A DNA stretch of 64,000 bases from Cyclobacteriaceae bacterium (lineage in GTDB: Bacteria > Bacteroidota > Bacteroidia > Cytophagales > Cyclobacteriaceae), in NCBI GenBank assembly GCA_016787725.1, contig JAEUTZ010000016.1, positions 248,001-312,000 of the forward strand. Reading direction: 5' to 3'. The position numbers were made by a program, and so were the translations under genes. Numbering within the stretch: the first letter of the stretch is position 1; each line of letters opens with the position of its first letter. The notes below the pieces were generated by a model. It did no database searches, was not told where the DNA came from, and worked only from the letters and a program-made list of their open reading frames with translations. Shown here one piece after another: positions 52,988 through 62,641 of this stretch.

Positions 52988-55948
52988 TCAATACTGACTT
53001 CTTTCAACAGCTCCGCCTAACTGAAGACTGGCCACATGTTTATTGAAAGCGTCTTCATATTTTTTACCCAACTCCATTTCGCCATTTTCGTAAAGCGTGC
53101 GTTGCAAGGCGTTCAGGATGAAGATGTTTCTTCGCAGCTCCTGGGTTAATCCATAGTCTTTTTCGATCAGGTAGGTGGCCATTTCATCGGCCCGGTCGCC
53201 CAGGAGTTTCGCGAGTTCACCGGCTTTTTCCTTTTGCCCTAATTTGAACAGCAAATCAACCGTGGTGGCCAGTGTATGATCATAGGGGATAACGCGATCA
53301 GGCATTTTTGTAAGCGAAAATTCAATCACCTGATTTGCCTTCTCCATCTGACCTTCATCAATGAGCGCTTCGGCCAGCGAGTTCAGGGCACTGCGGTGGT
53401 TTAGCACAAACCCCCGGTAGTCTTCACTGAAATAGATCGTTTCATCGTCCAATCCGCTGTAGCGGAATTTATTAATCATATTATCGAAAGTCTTCTCAGT
53501 ATCCACCAGATAATCCCGGTCCCGGTGCGGGTTGCGGATGGGCAGAATCCGATAAGCGTTGCCTTCCTGCACGGCATAAGGACTTAGGTCTAAATTGATT
53601 TGGGAAAGCGAAGTGTTGTTCAAATAAATGGGGCGTTCCCAGTTAGTCGTCACCAGAAGATCCAGAATTGCCAGATCCTTCTTTTCCAGAGCACCTTTTA
53701 ACAGCCGGATTTGCATTTGATCAACTACCAGGCTATCGAGATTTTTGGGGATGATACCCCTGGTCCGCAAGTCTTCTTTGTTGATATCCAAGGTAAACAC
53801 GCGGCTGGGTACCACATTGCGGTCGCCATCCCGAAGCTGAGGGTAATCTTTTGAAATTAAAGTGATGAACTCTTTCGCATCAATGCTCTTTAATTTAAAA
53901 TCGGCAAAGGGAAGGTAGTCGTTTGGTCCGCCCTGGCGATACTGCTTCGCGGTTAGAGTATATGGCAGCGGCTCGGACTCATACGCTTTGCGCATGGTTT
54001 GCTCAATGTACCAGTCGGTATTGTAGTAACTTAATACCACGGCCCGCATGTCGGTACGGATGCCCTCCACTTCCTGGGCATACCAAAGCGGGAAAGTATC
54101 ATTATCCCCACCCGTAAAAATTACAGCCTGGTTGCCGCAGGAATTCAGGTAATTGTAGGCTGAGTCAACAGAGAAGAAACGGTTGGCCCGGTTGTGATCA
54201 TCCCAGCCTTCGGCCGCCATCAACGCGGGGGCAGAGAGGCCGATGAGGGTAGAAATAACAACCGCAACTTTTCCATTCTTTAAAACGGTTTTAGCTGTTT
54301 CGAAAATACCGATTACTGCCATGCCGATCCAAAAGGCATAGGCATAGTAGGAGCCGGCATAGATGTAGTCGCGCTCGCGGGGTTCAGTAGGAGGAGAGTT
54401 TAGGTAAACTACAATGGCTACCCCCAGCATGACAAACAGAAGCGCGATCACCGAAAAATTTTTGGTGTCCTTCACAAACTGATAGAACATACCAATCAAT
54501 CCCAATACAAAGGGAATCATGAAAAAATTATTGCGGCCTTTATTTTCGGCCAGGGCTGTTGGCACCTTCGAAAACCATTGGGTGGGCTTCAACCAATCAG
54601 CGCCTTGTTCATCGCTTTCCCTTCCGGCAAAATTCCACATGAAGTAGCGCATGTACATGGTGCCGATCTGGTGCTGGAACATAAAGTAGAGATTTTTCCC
54701 AAACGATGGTTTTTCTCCATCCCGCAAGCCCATAATGCTTTTATATGCTTCGGCTTGGTCTGAACTCCAGGCCCGCGGAAGAATGGTTTCATTACCGGGT
54801 TCATACACATAGGTAAACTTGCGATCGGAGATCTCGTACTTGTCTTTACCCTTTGTGTAGATGGGTGCACCATACTCAATGTCGATGGGTCGGGCGGTAA
54901 AGTAAGGACCGAAAAGCAGGGGCCTGCTTCCGTATTGTTCTCGTTTCAGGTAGCGGATAAAACTCATCACATCTTTCGGTGCGTTTTCGTTGATGAGGGT
55001 GTCATAGTTTGAACGAATCAAAACGGTGGTATACGAGGCATAGCCGATTAAAATGAATGTAGTGGCCAGGATAAACGTGTTGAAGACAACATGACCGTGC
55101 TTTTGGGTGTAATAGATTCCATAAACCAAAGCAGCTATCAAGAGAAGAAAGAAAATCAGAGCCCCGGAGCCAAAGAACAATCCCAGAGTGTTCACGAAGA
55201 ATACCTCAAAGTGGCCGGCCAGGGTAGGTAAACCCGGAACGATAAAATCATTGATGAAAAGCACGATACCCCCACTAATGCCTAACGCAGCAATTACGCC
55301 CCAGGTAGTTGGCTTGAACTTTTTGAAATAATAGATTAGACCAAGGGCTGGCAAGGTTACCAGGTTCAGCAAGTGAACTCCGATGGAGAGTCCCATCATA
55401 TAAGCCATGAGTAATAGCCACCGGTTGGCTTTGCTTTCATCTTCAATCACATCCCACTTTAAAATGCCCCACACTACAAAGGCGGTAAAGAAAGAAGACA
55501 TCGCGTACACCTCTGCCTCTACGGCAGAAAACCAGAATGAATCGGAGAAGGTATAGGCCAACGAACCTACCAATCCGGCACCCATCAGCAGCCAAATGTT
55601 GGTCTCTGAAATTTCGCCATCGTTTTTCAGGTTCAGTACTTTCCGGCCGAATAAGGTAATGGACCAGAACAGGAAAAGAATGGTAAAGGCGCTGGCCAAT
55701 ACGCTCATGAAGTTGATCCAGTATGCCACCTGGCTGACATCCCCCAAGGCAAGAAAGGAAAAGAAGCGGCCCATCAGCAAAAACAACGGTGCCCCCGGAG
55801 GGTGCGGAACTTGTAGCTTGTAAGAAACCGCGATAAATTCTCCACAGTCCCAATAGCTGGCCGTCTCCTCCATGGTAAGCCAGTAGGTGAGCAGGGCAAT
55901 TCCAAATACCAACCAACCTGTAATGTTATTCGCTTTCTGAAAATTCAT
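52988..55948 (-). CDS. DUF2723 membrane glycosyltransferase-like protein
   Basis: 986 residues. About 12 or more helices in the first 600 residues, with the conserved N-terminal W-D-C-G-E-F-I-A-V-S-Y-K-L-Q-V-P-H-P-P-G-A-P motif (acidic Asp34, Glu37) in the first periplasmic loop, the arrangement of GT-C transferases. The C-terminal third is soluble with TPR-like repeats. DUF2723 is related to human TMEM260, a protein O-mannosyltransferase, so a protein-glycosylation role is a reasonable inference; manC is 3 kb away. Alone on its strand. Confidence 0.87.
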   Translation of the reverse strand: MNFQKANNITGWLVFGIALLTYWLTMEETASYWDCGEFIAVSYKLQVPHPPGAPLFLLMGRFFSFLALGDVSQVAYWINFMSVLASAFTILFLFWSITLFGRKVLNLKNDGEISETNIWLLMGAGLVGSLAYTFSDSFWFSAVEAEVYAMSSFFTAFVVWGILKWDVIEDESKANRWLLLMAYMMGLSIGVHLLNLVTLPALGLIYYFKKFKPTTWGVIAALGISGGIVLFINDFIVPGLPTLAGHFEVFFVNTLGLFFGSGALIFFLLLIAALVYGIYYTQKHGHVVFNTFILATTFILIGYASYTTVLIRSNYDTLINENAPKDVMSFIRYLKREQYGSRPLLFGPYFTARPIDIEYGAPIYTKGKDKYEISDRKFTYVYEPGNETILPRAWSSDQAEAYKSIMGLRDGEKPSFGKNLYFMFQHQIGTMYMRYFMWNFAGRESDEQGADWLKPTQWFSKVPTALAENKGRNNFFMIPFVLGLIGMFYQFVKDTKNFSVIALLFVMLGVAIVVYLNSPPTEPRERDYIYAGSYYAYAFWIGMAVIGIFETAKTVLKNGKVAVVISTLIGLSAPALMAAEGWDDHNRANRFFSVDSAYNYLNSCGNQAVIFTGGDNDTFPLWYAQEVEGIRTDMRAVVLSYYNTDWYIEQTMRKAYESEPLPYTLTAKQYRQGGPNDYLPFADFKLKSIDAKEFITLISKDYPQLRDGDRNVVPSRVFTLDINKEDLRTRGIIPKNLDSLVVDQMQIRLLKGALEKKDLAILDLLVTTNWERPIYLNNTSLSQINLDLSPYAVQEGNAYRILPIRNPHRDRDYLVDTEKTFDNMINKFRYSGLDDETIYFSEDYRGFVLNHRSALNSLAEALIDEGQMEKANQVIEFSLTKMPDRVIPYDHTLATTVDLLFKLGQKEKAGELAKLLGDRADEMATYLIEKDYGLTQELRRNIFILNALQRTLYENGEMELGKKYEDAFNKHVASLQLGGAVERSQY

Positions 55949-56097
55949 CGGCTATTCGTTCAAATTAAAGGGCGAAAATAGAGAAAATCCGGGCATTACG
56001 AATACCCTTCGTCATTTAGCTGTAAACCCCGTTTCAGAGCAGGTTTTCGAACTTTCTTGAAGATGAGTTAACCCCAACAAAAGTTGTTATGGATGGG

Positions 56098-56730
56098 TTA
56101 TTTGTAAACCAAAATGTAGAAGATCAACCAAATGAGGAAAATGAGGATGTACGAAGTTGAAACGATTAACCAGGCCGATTGCTTTTGGCGTCTTGCGAAA
56201 TAGTGAACGCCATTGACCAGGATAAGGACGTAAAAAATCTCGAAGATGCTTAGCGCCCGCAGGGGATAAGCATAGCGTTTGTCCAGTGTTTCAAAATCAA
56301 AGAAGTTCATGAGCGAGAGTGGATAAAATGCGCGGATTTCGAAAAGGGTAGGGTCCGTTTCGATAAACAGGAACCAACCGATTTTTAGCAGTTCCGGAGC
56401 GATGAAAATGAACTCAGCCGCCATCACTACGCTCCAGCATTGGCTGAAGGTAATCCGGAAGCCAAACGTGAAACACCCTACCCATAGGACAAATCCGATG
56501 ACGGTAAATTTCCACAGGTAGATGAGTGGTATGGAAAAAAACTGCAAGGCACTGATTATTCGTAAGACCGCTCCTTCAGGCCGGTCTTGGAGAAACTCAA
56601 AGGCTGCTGTTTCGTTTTCTATAAAAGACTTTTTAATGTAGAGCAACAGGATGGAGAGCAGGCAAAGAATGACGAACGTCAATTTTTTGTCGGTGGAAAA
56701 CAGAGAGCTGCTTTCGGTTTCTTCGGTCAT
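56098..56730 (-). CDS. Integral membrane protein of unknown function
   Basis: 210 residues with about five transmembrane helices (around 18-33, 60-85, 95-120, 150-175, 185-208) and a short acidic N-terminus. The layout resembles Yip1-like small membrane proteins, but I see no signature. Divergent from the TPR gene at 56782. The stretch 55949-56097 before it holds only a weak hairpin around 56070-56095. Confidence 0.65.
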   Translation of the reverse strand: MTEETESSSLFSTDKKLTFVILCLLSILLLYIKKSFIENETAAFEFLQDRPEGAVLRIISALQFFSIPLIYLWKFTVIGFVLWVGCFTFGFRITFSQCWSVVMAAEFIFIAPELLKIGWFLFIETDPTLFEIRAFYPLSLMNFFDFETLDKRYAYPLRALSIFEIFYVLILVNGVHYFARRQKQSAWLIVSTSYILIFLIWLIFYILVYK

Positions 56731-56781
56731 GATGGATTTTTAAGGTTACGAAGGTAAGTTTTTGTTTATTTGAAATTGAAA

Positions 56782-57999
56782 ATGAGAGTTCGATTCTTTT
56801 TAGTCAGGACTGGGTTGGTGCTCCTGGTATGGGGGGCCGGAAGTGTTGGCCAGGCGTTCGCTCAGGGAACGCAGGTGAAGAAAGACACGACCATTATTTT
56901 GATTACCAATACGGCCATGCAGCTTGAGATCAGTCAGGCCCTCAACGATCTATACAATTTCAAATTCGAAAAGGCCGAGCAACAGTTCCGGTGGGTAAAG
57001 CAAAAATACGCCTGGCATCCGCTGCCCTATTTTCTGTTGGGCCTTAGCGAATGGTGGAAGATCATGCCCAACACACGCGATACGCGCTATGACGAGAAAT
57101 TTTTGGCTTACATGGACAGTACCATTATGGTGGCAGAGCGGCTTTATAAAAAGAATCCTGAGTACAAAATTGAAGCGGCTTTTTTTCTGGCTGCGTCTCA
57201 TGGCTTTAAGGGCCGTTTATATTCTGATGAAGAGCGAAAAAATTGGGGTAAGGCTGCAATCGATGCCAAATCAGCGATGAATTACATGGATGTTTGCCGC
57301 GAAAAGGATTACCTGAGTCCCGAATTGCTGTTTGGCGATGCGCTATACAATTACTTTTCGGTTTGGGTTACAGAAAACTATCCATCCCTCAAACCCATGA
57401 TGTGGTTCTTTAGGAAGGGCGATAAGGCTCTCGGCTTAAAACAATTGAAAGAAGTCTCTTACAATGCCTTCTATACCCGGACGGAGGCCATGGTTTGGTT
57501 GATGCGGATTTTGAACAGTTATGAAAACGACCAACCACGGGCCTATCAAATTTCGGAATACCTTTACCAAACCTACCCCGACAACCCCTATTTCCACCGT
57601 TACTATGCCCGCATGCTTTATGCACGGGGCTTTTACCCGGAGATGGAGCGGCAATCAAAAAGTATTTTAGCCCGCATTGACAGTGGTCATGTTGGGTACG
57701 AGGCGACCAGTGGCAGGTATGCTGCTTTTTTTCTTGGGCAGTTATATGAAAATCAGCGCAGGCTGGAGGAGGCGAAAAAATATTACGAACTTGCTGTGAA
57801 GTATGCCGAAGAGATTGGTGCTACCGAATCGGGGTATTACTTGTTTTCGTTAATTGCCCTGGGAGAGATCAATGAAAAGCAGGGAAAAAAAGCAGAGGCC
57901 AAGAGGTACTTTAAGGAAGTAAAGAAAAAGTCCGGCCGTAAGGATGAAGCCTACAAGGATGCCAAGAAGCGGTTGAAGAATTTGGAAAAGGGGGATTGA
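56782..57999 (+). CDS. Secreted TPR protein
   Basis: 405 residues from the ATG at 56782; a TTG at 56770 is also open. Signal peptide ends A-F-A-Q. TPR-like helical repeats run through the chain, clear at about 260-390 (F-F-L-G-Q-L-Y-E-N-Q-R-R-L-E-E-A-K-K-Y-Y-E), with a Lys-rich C-terminus. Probably a periplasmic scaffold. It precedes the polytopic membrane protein by 25 bp on the same strand. Confidence 0.82.
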   Translation: MRVRFFLVRTGLVLLVWGAGSVGQAFAQGTQVKKDTTIILITNTAMQLEISQALNDLYNFKFEKAEQQFRWVKQKYAWHPLPYFLLGLSEWWKIMPNTRDTRYDEKFLAYMDSTIMVAERLYKKNPEYKIEAAFFLAASHGFKGRLYSDEERKNWGKAAIDAKSAMNYMDVCREKDYLSPELLFGDALYNYFSVWVTENYPSLKPMMWFFRKGDKALGLKQLKEVSYNAFYTRTEAMVWLMRILNSYENDQPRAYQISEYLYQTYPDNPYFHRYYARMLYARGFYPEMERQSKSILARIDSGHVGYEATSGRYAAFFLGQLYENQRRLEEAKKYYELAVKYAEEIGATESGYYLFSLIALGEINEKQGKKAEAKRYFKEVKKKSGRKDEAYKDAKKRLKNLEKGD

Positions 58000-58024
58000 T
58001 AGCCATTTTAAGAAGAACATACTC

Positions 58025-59356
58025 GTGGAACTCCGGGATTTAATTGTTACTCCGATAGTCGTGTTGCTGGTGTTGGCAGCAGCCTACTATATACGTCCGC
58101 GGGTGACAGACGAGAACACCAGGCGCTATTTTTTTCCGGCTTTGTTGGTGAAGATTTTTGGAGCGATTGCGTTGGGGTTTCTTTACCAGTATTATTATCA
58201 AGGTGGGGATACCTATAATTATCACACGTATGGAAGCCGCGTTATTTGGGAAGCCTTCATCGAATCACCCGGAATTGGATGGAAATTAATCACTTCAAAT
58301 GGTGAATATTTTACTGGTTCATTTGAATATGCATCTAAAATTCGATTTTATAGAGATCCGTCCTCGTTTTTCGTTGTTGGGGTCTCAGCATTGGCCGATC
58401 TATTTACTTTTTCTTCCTATTCGGCTACTGCGGTAATATTCTCGGTGATTTCGTTTTGTGGTGCCTGGGCAATGTTTATTGCCTTTTATCAATTCCGCCC
58501 TGGATTACATCGGTGGTTGGCGATTGCCACACTCTTTATTCCTTCCGTTGTTTTTTGGGGATCAGGACTGTTAAAAGACACGCTCACGTTGGCCGCTTTA
58601 GGAATCTTGACTTTTGCTATTAATCAACTTTTCATACGAGGTAAATTCAGTTGGACAGGAATAATTTTTTTGATGGGGAGTATTTGGATACTTTATTCCG
58701 TTAAGAAATACATTCTACTATGCTTTGTTCCCGCTAGTTTCTTTTTGATATACGCTAACAGCATCGCAAAATTCAGATCGATCATTCCAAAATTGCTATT
58801 GTTTCCATTTATGATAGGCTTGTTTGCGCTTACGGGATACTATTCTGTTCAAATCATAGGTGAGGACGACTCCCGGTATTCACTTGATAAAATTGCTGGT
58901 ACCGCCAGAATTACGGCCTATGATATTGGATTTTATACCGGTCGAAATGCAGGCAGTGGCTATAGTTTAGGTGAATTGGATGGGACATTCAACAATATGA
59001 TTTCAAAATTTCCCCAAGCCGTTAATGTCTCATTATTTCGACCTTACTTATGGGAAGTCAAAAACCCTTTGATGCTTTTCTCTGCCTTAGAGAGTATGGT
59101 CCTCGTGTTATTTACGCTATATGTCTTAGTAAGAGTAAGACATAGACTCATACTTGCCCTGATAGATCCTCAAATACTTTTCTGTTTGGTTTTCAGCGTA
59201 ACGTTTGCTTTTGCAGTCGGAGTGTCGACTTTTAACTTCGGTACACTTGCCCGATACAAGATACCTTTACTTCCCTTTTACACGGTTGCATTAATTTTTA
59301 TGATCGACTACCTGAATAAATCAAGAAATCTTTCGGAATTTGATTTGACAGAATAG
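58025..59356 (+). CDS. Polytopic membrane protein, possible glycan polymerase or GT-C-like transferase
   Basis: 443 residues from a GTG start with about ten to twelve transmembrane helices. The first external loop holds Y-Q-G-G-D-T-Y-N-Y-H, acidic and aromatic like the catalytic loop of GT-C glycosyltransferases or EpsG-type polymerases. I do not recognise a named family. Its position at the edge of the surface-polysaccharide locus supports a role in glycan assembly. The last 49 bp overlap, on the opposite strand, the end of the glycosyltransferase gene. Confidence 0.72.
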   Translation: MELRDLIVTPIVVLLVLAAAYYIRPRVTDENTRRYFFPALLVKIFGAIALGFLYQYYYQGGDTYNYHTYGSRVIWEAFIESPGIGWKLITSNGEYFTGSFEYASKIRFYRDPSSFFVVGVSALADLFTFSSYSATAVIFSVISFCGAWAMFIAFYQFRPGLHRWLAIATLFIPSVVFWGSGLLKDTLTLAALGILTFAINQLFIRGKFSWTGIIFLMGSIWILYSVKKYILLCFVPASFFLIYANSIAKFRSIIPKLLLFPFMIGLFALTGYYSVQIIGEDDSRYSLDKIAGTARITAYDIGFYTGRNAGSGYSLGELDGTFNNMISKFPQAVNVSLFRPYLWEVKNPLMLFSALESMVLVLFTLYVLVRVRHRLILALIDPQILFCLVFSVTFAFAVGVSTFNFGTLARYKIPLLPFYTVALIFMIDYLNKSRNLSEFDLTE

Positions 59357-60381
59357 CTCTCCACTACCGTTTTTCTGCCCATTTTTCCAAGTTGTTTTCT
59401 TAACTCCTCTTGATCGATTAGGAGACTTAGCCGATCGATCCATTCATCTGATGTTAAGGCAAGAAGGCCATTCACTCCATGATTAATAATTTCTGAGTTT
59501 ACGCCTACAGGAGACATTACGGTAGGTATTTCCAGTGCCATGTATTGCAGTCCCTTAAGACCACATTTTCCCTTTGCCCATTCATCATCAGGTAAAGGCA
59601 TAATTCCAATATCAAATTGCAGCAAATCGTCTACTTCTGATTTTAAGTTCCAGTTTTTCCCCTGAATGTCAAGCGCTGAATGTCTGAATCGACTATCTCC
59701 TATAACGGAAAATTTCACCCGGTTTCCATATTTAGATTTGATAGCTTCCAGGGCCGGTAAAATGGTAGTAAAATGATCAACTGTGGAGGTGCTTCCGCTC
59801 CAACCAATATTGATTTGGGATTGAGGCGCTCGTTCGCGGGGCTGATATTGATCTGTATCGATAGTTGTTGGAATAATCTGAACGTTTGGATTAAACTGGC
59901 GGGCATAGTTTGCGAGGTATTGGTTACCTGCAACAACCAAATTTGCTATAGAAATGAGTTGATTGGTTTTTTTTGGTTTTTTTAAAAAAAGAAAATGATT
60001 ATTGGCTCCTCCTGACGAAACTTGAGGTAACCAAATGGCGTCATCAAAATCAAAAATAATTTTGGCTTTTGATCTGGCGAGTTGTTTTTCGAAAAAAGAA
60101 GTGCCTAACATAAATGCTTCGCGCTGAATAAAAATAAAATCATAGGTATTGGCAGCTAACAAGTCTGCAAGTCTTTTGAAAATACATTTTAACAAGATCC
60201 AACCCTTCGAAAGCATTTGTCCCTGGGAATAAAACTGCTTGTCATCCCATTCATTAAGCAGGTTGGAATGAGTTACCTCATATCCAAGCTGTTTTAATAA
60301 GGGCAAATATTGTTCATATCGAAAGCGTTGTGAAGGTGAGCGTCCCTCGCGGTGCATGTCGGCAAATAGAATAGACTTCAT
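59308..60381 (-). CDS. Glycosyltransferase family 4-like, GT-B fold
   Basis: 357 residues from the ATG at 60379-60381 (an upstream in-frame start at 60399 would overlap the epimerase gene). GT-B architecture: N-terminal acceptor half, then N-I-G-W-S-G-S near 200, G-I-M-P-L-P-D-D-E-W-A-K-G-K-C-G-L-K in the C-terminal half, as in GT4 enzymes, although the usual E-x7-E motif is replaced by K-G-K-C-G-L-K. It probably adds a sugar in surface-glycan synthesis. Eight bp after the epimerase gene on the same strand. Confidence 0.83.
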   Translation of the reverse strand: MKSILFADMHREGRSPSQRFRYEQYLPLLKQLGYEVTHSNLLNEWDDKQFYSQGQMLSKGWILLKCIFKRLADLLAANTYDFIFIQREAFMLGTSFFEKQLARSKAKIIFDFDDAIWLPQVSSGGANNHFLFLKKPKKTNQLISIANLVVAGNQYLANYARQFNPNVQIIPTTIDTDQYQPRERAPQSQINIGWSGSTSTVDHFTTILPALEAIKSKYGNRVKFSVIGDSRFRHSALDIQGKNWNLKSEVDDLLQFDIGIMPLPDDEWAKGKCGLKGLQYMALEIPTVMSPVGVNSEIINHGVNGLLALTSDEWIDRLSLLIDQEELRKQLGKMGRKTVVESYSVKSNSERFLDLFR

Positions 60382-60389
60382 GATAGGTT

Positions 60390-61379
60390 TTAACGCCAAG
60401 TGCGAGGTAACTTGAGCGTAATCTCGATGTCATCAAACTTCTTACTATGCTTAATACCTGTTTGCCGGGCCCAGGTCGCCATTTTTCGAAGTCCAACGGG
60501 CAAAGAAGTGTGGGGTTTTATTCCAAATATTTGATTACACTTCGAATGATCAGACCAGGCATGCACCACCTCATTACGAGCTTCAGTAAAAATTAAGTCG
60601 CCTTTCAAATCCATGGCATTCATTACTTCGTATGCCAACTCCTTCACTGTAAAATGTTGATCGGCTCCGATGTTAATAACTTGATTATAGGCGACCGTGT
60701 TGTTGATGCAAGATGCAATGAGGGGGGCAATGTCGCCAACATAACTAAACGCGCGTGATTGGCTTCCATCACCAAAAATAGTAAGGGGCTGTCCTTGCAT
60801 AAGTTGATTCATGAAAATGCCAACTACATTCCGGTAGCGGTCGCCCAGATTCTGATATTCACCATATACATTGTGTGGACGGAAGGTGATGTAATTCAAT
60901 CCAAACATTTCATGTGCGCATTTTAAATCTTGCTCAACCGCCAGTTTCGCAATTCCATACGGATCTTCTGGTTGGGGAGTCATTTCTTCCCGCAACGGAA
61001 GTTGTCCTTTCCCATACACGGCAATGGATGAAGTAAAAACGAAACACTTAATGCCACCCTTCACGCTTTCATTAATTAAATTAATGCTGCCAATCAGATT
61101 GTTTTCATAATTGAACCTTCGGATGAAATGACTAAGACCCTCAGCAGCATAGGCTGCAAGGTGATATACGTAGTCAAACTTATACGTTTGGAAAAGGGAC
61201 GCGACCAGGGCCTTATCAGTGATACTTCCTCGTATTAAAGTTGCATTCGAAGGAATATTTTCCGCAAATCCTCCACTTAAGTCATCCAGAATAATAACCT
61301 TGTGGTTTAATTTTAGCACTTCTCGGGTAACATGCGACCCTATGAAACCTGCACCTCCCGTGATTAATGAAACTTTCAA
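60390..61379 (-). CDS. NAD-dependent epimerase/dehydratase (UDP-glucose 4-epimerase-like)
   Basis: 329 residues from the TTG at 61377-61379 (M-K-V-S-L-I-T-G-G-A-G-F-I-G-S-H); a TTG at 61407 lies inside the -7 box and is rejected. NAD loop G-G-A-G-F-I-G at 8-14, D-D-L-S-G-G, active-site S-S and Y-G-I-A-K. Close to GalE and related NDP-sugar epimerases; the sugar cannot be assigned. Forms an operon with the glycosyltransferase. Confidence 0.87.
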   Translation of the reverse strand: MKVSLITGGAGFIGSHVTREVLKLNHKVIILDDLSGGFAENIPSNATLIRGSITDKALVASLFQTYKFDYVYHLAAYAAEGLSHFIRRFNYENNLIGSINLINESVKGGIKCFVFTSSIAVYGKGQLPLREEMTPQPEDPYGIAKLAVEQDLKCAHEMFGLNYITFRPHNVYGEYQNLGDRYRNVVGIFMNQLMQGQPLTIFGDGSQSRAFSYVGDIAPLIASCINNTVAYNQVINIGADQHFTVKELAYEVMNAMDLKGDLIFTEARNEVVHAWSDHSKCNQIFGIKPHTSLPVGLRKMATWARQTGIKHSKKFDDIEITLKLPRTWR

Positions 61380-61406
61380 GCCTGCTAACAGTTTTACAAT
61401 TTTACT

Positions 61407-61414
61407 CAAATATA
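61407..61414 (-). promoter_or_regulatory. Bacteroidota -7 box (TATATTTG) of the epimerase gene
   Basis: Exact TAnnTTTG match on the minus strand, 27 nt before the TTG start at 61379. It overlaps the alternative TTG start at 61407-61409, which argues against that start. Confidence 0.5.
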
Positions 61415-61812
61415 TTTTGCAAATATCATAAATATGCTAGTTAGTCAATTGTTCGGATAACAGAACCGGGGTGCATTTTTTAACTTAGATGAATTTATTT
61501 GACGTGAAAGGCTTTGCCAATGATCAGAACCGGGTAGGCATAAATGCGCTTGATATGGAGCTTGAAAAACTCAAAAAGCTATAATTTTTACCAAGATTTG
61601 TTCAAATTTTAAAACTTGTTGTCAGTAAGTTCAACAATGGTTGCATCCTGTTCGATCATCATTCCAAGTCCGAACTTTAAAATTTTGATCGAGGCGAAAT
61701 CATTAGAGGCGGATTCTTTAAACGGCTTGTGTAGGGAAAGTAATTTCATGGTAACTTGGCGAAATTGTGATAGACTGGAAATATCCATTTACCGAAATAA
61801 GGAAGAAAAGTC
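61415..61812. other. 398-bp intergenic region in the polysaccharide locus
   Basis: Between the divergent epimerase and ABC-permease genes. A 31-codon plus-strand frame (61489-61584, start M-N-L-F-D-V-K-G) has a plausible helical C-terminus but no recognised match; it may be a remnant of a lost gene. A second frame (61616-61840) runs into the permease start and looks spurious. AT-rich and otherwise featureless, fitting an intergenic scar in a variable glycan locus. Confidence 0.4.
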
Positions 61813-62640
61813 ATGGCCGATTCCACTGAATATACTATAGAGTCCTCTGCTAAGAAATATTTTGATTGGAGGGAATTGTGGCGTTATCGCGAACTATTTT
61901 ATTTTTTTTCCTGGCGCGATATTAAGGTGAAATATAAGCAGACGATTTTCGGATTTCTATGGGCCATTCTACAGCCATTAATGATGATGGCAATTTTTAC
62001 TTTGTTCTTTGGCAGAGCCCTCAACATACCTTCTCAAAACCTTCCTTACCCGGTATATGTCTTTTCCGGGTTGCTCATTTGGAACCTGTTTTCGTCAGGA
62101 CTCACCAATGCTTCAAATAGCATGGTGAGTAATGCGCCAATTATTAAAAAGATTTACTTTCCACGACTCATTATTCCCGTTTCGGCAATCCTGGTTGCTT
62201 TATTCGATTTTCTGATGGCCGCGGTATTATTTATAGGAATATTGGTTTATTACCACAAGCCAGTACTCTGGGAGGCGCTAATTCTATGGCCGCTGGCCTT
62301 AGTGATTGGTATTATTGCCACATTGGGGTTGGGTTCGTGGCTCGCAGCCTTGAATGTGAAGTATCGAGATTTCAGGTATGTCATCCCCTTTTTGGTTCAG
62401 GTGTTGTTTTTTCTTACCCCGGTAATTTACCCTATTTCCGTACTGAAGAATCCGGTGCTTCAATATGTGCTGGCATGTTCTCCCATGTATGCTGCGGTAG
62501 AGTTATTCCGTTACCCACTAACCGGTATTGCCCCTGACATTTATTTTATGAGCGCTAGTTTAATCTCAGGATTAGTCCTACTGTTGATAGGACTTGTCTA
62601 CTTTAAAAGAACTGAAGATTTCTTTGCTGATTTTGCCTGA
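61813..62640 (+). CDS. ABC-2 type polysaccharide export permease (Wzm-like)
   Basis: 275 residues with six transmembrane helices. N-terminal W-R-D-I-K-V-K-Y-K-Q-T and then W-A-I-L-Q-P-L-M-M-M are typical of ABC-2 O-antigen/teichoic-acid export permeases. Works with the ATPase encoded immediately downstream to export undecaprenyl-linked polysaccharide. The stop is 1 bp from the ATPase ATG, so the two are coupled. Confidence 0.93.
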   Translation: MADSTEYTIESSAKKYFDWRELWRYRELFYFFSWRDIKVKYKQTIFGFLWAILQPLMMMAIFTLFFGRALNIPSQNLPYPVYVFSGLLIWNLFSSGLTNASNSMVSNAPIIKKIYFPRLIIPVSAILVALFDFLMAAVLFIGILVYYHKPVLWEALILWPLALVIGIIATLGLGSWLAALNVKYRDFRYVIPFLVQVLFFLTPVIYPISVLKNPVLQYVLACSPMYAAVELFRYPLTGIAPDIYFMSASLISGLVLLLIGLVYFKRTEDFFADFA

Positions 62641-62641
62641 T

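Noticed and set aside
61616-61840. 74-codon plus-strand frame before the ABC permease
   Set aside because: Overlaps the permease start by 28 bp in another frame and has no family-like sequence.
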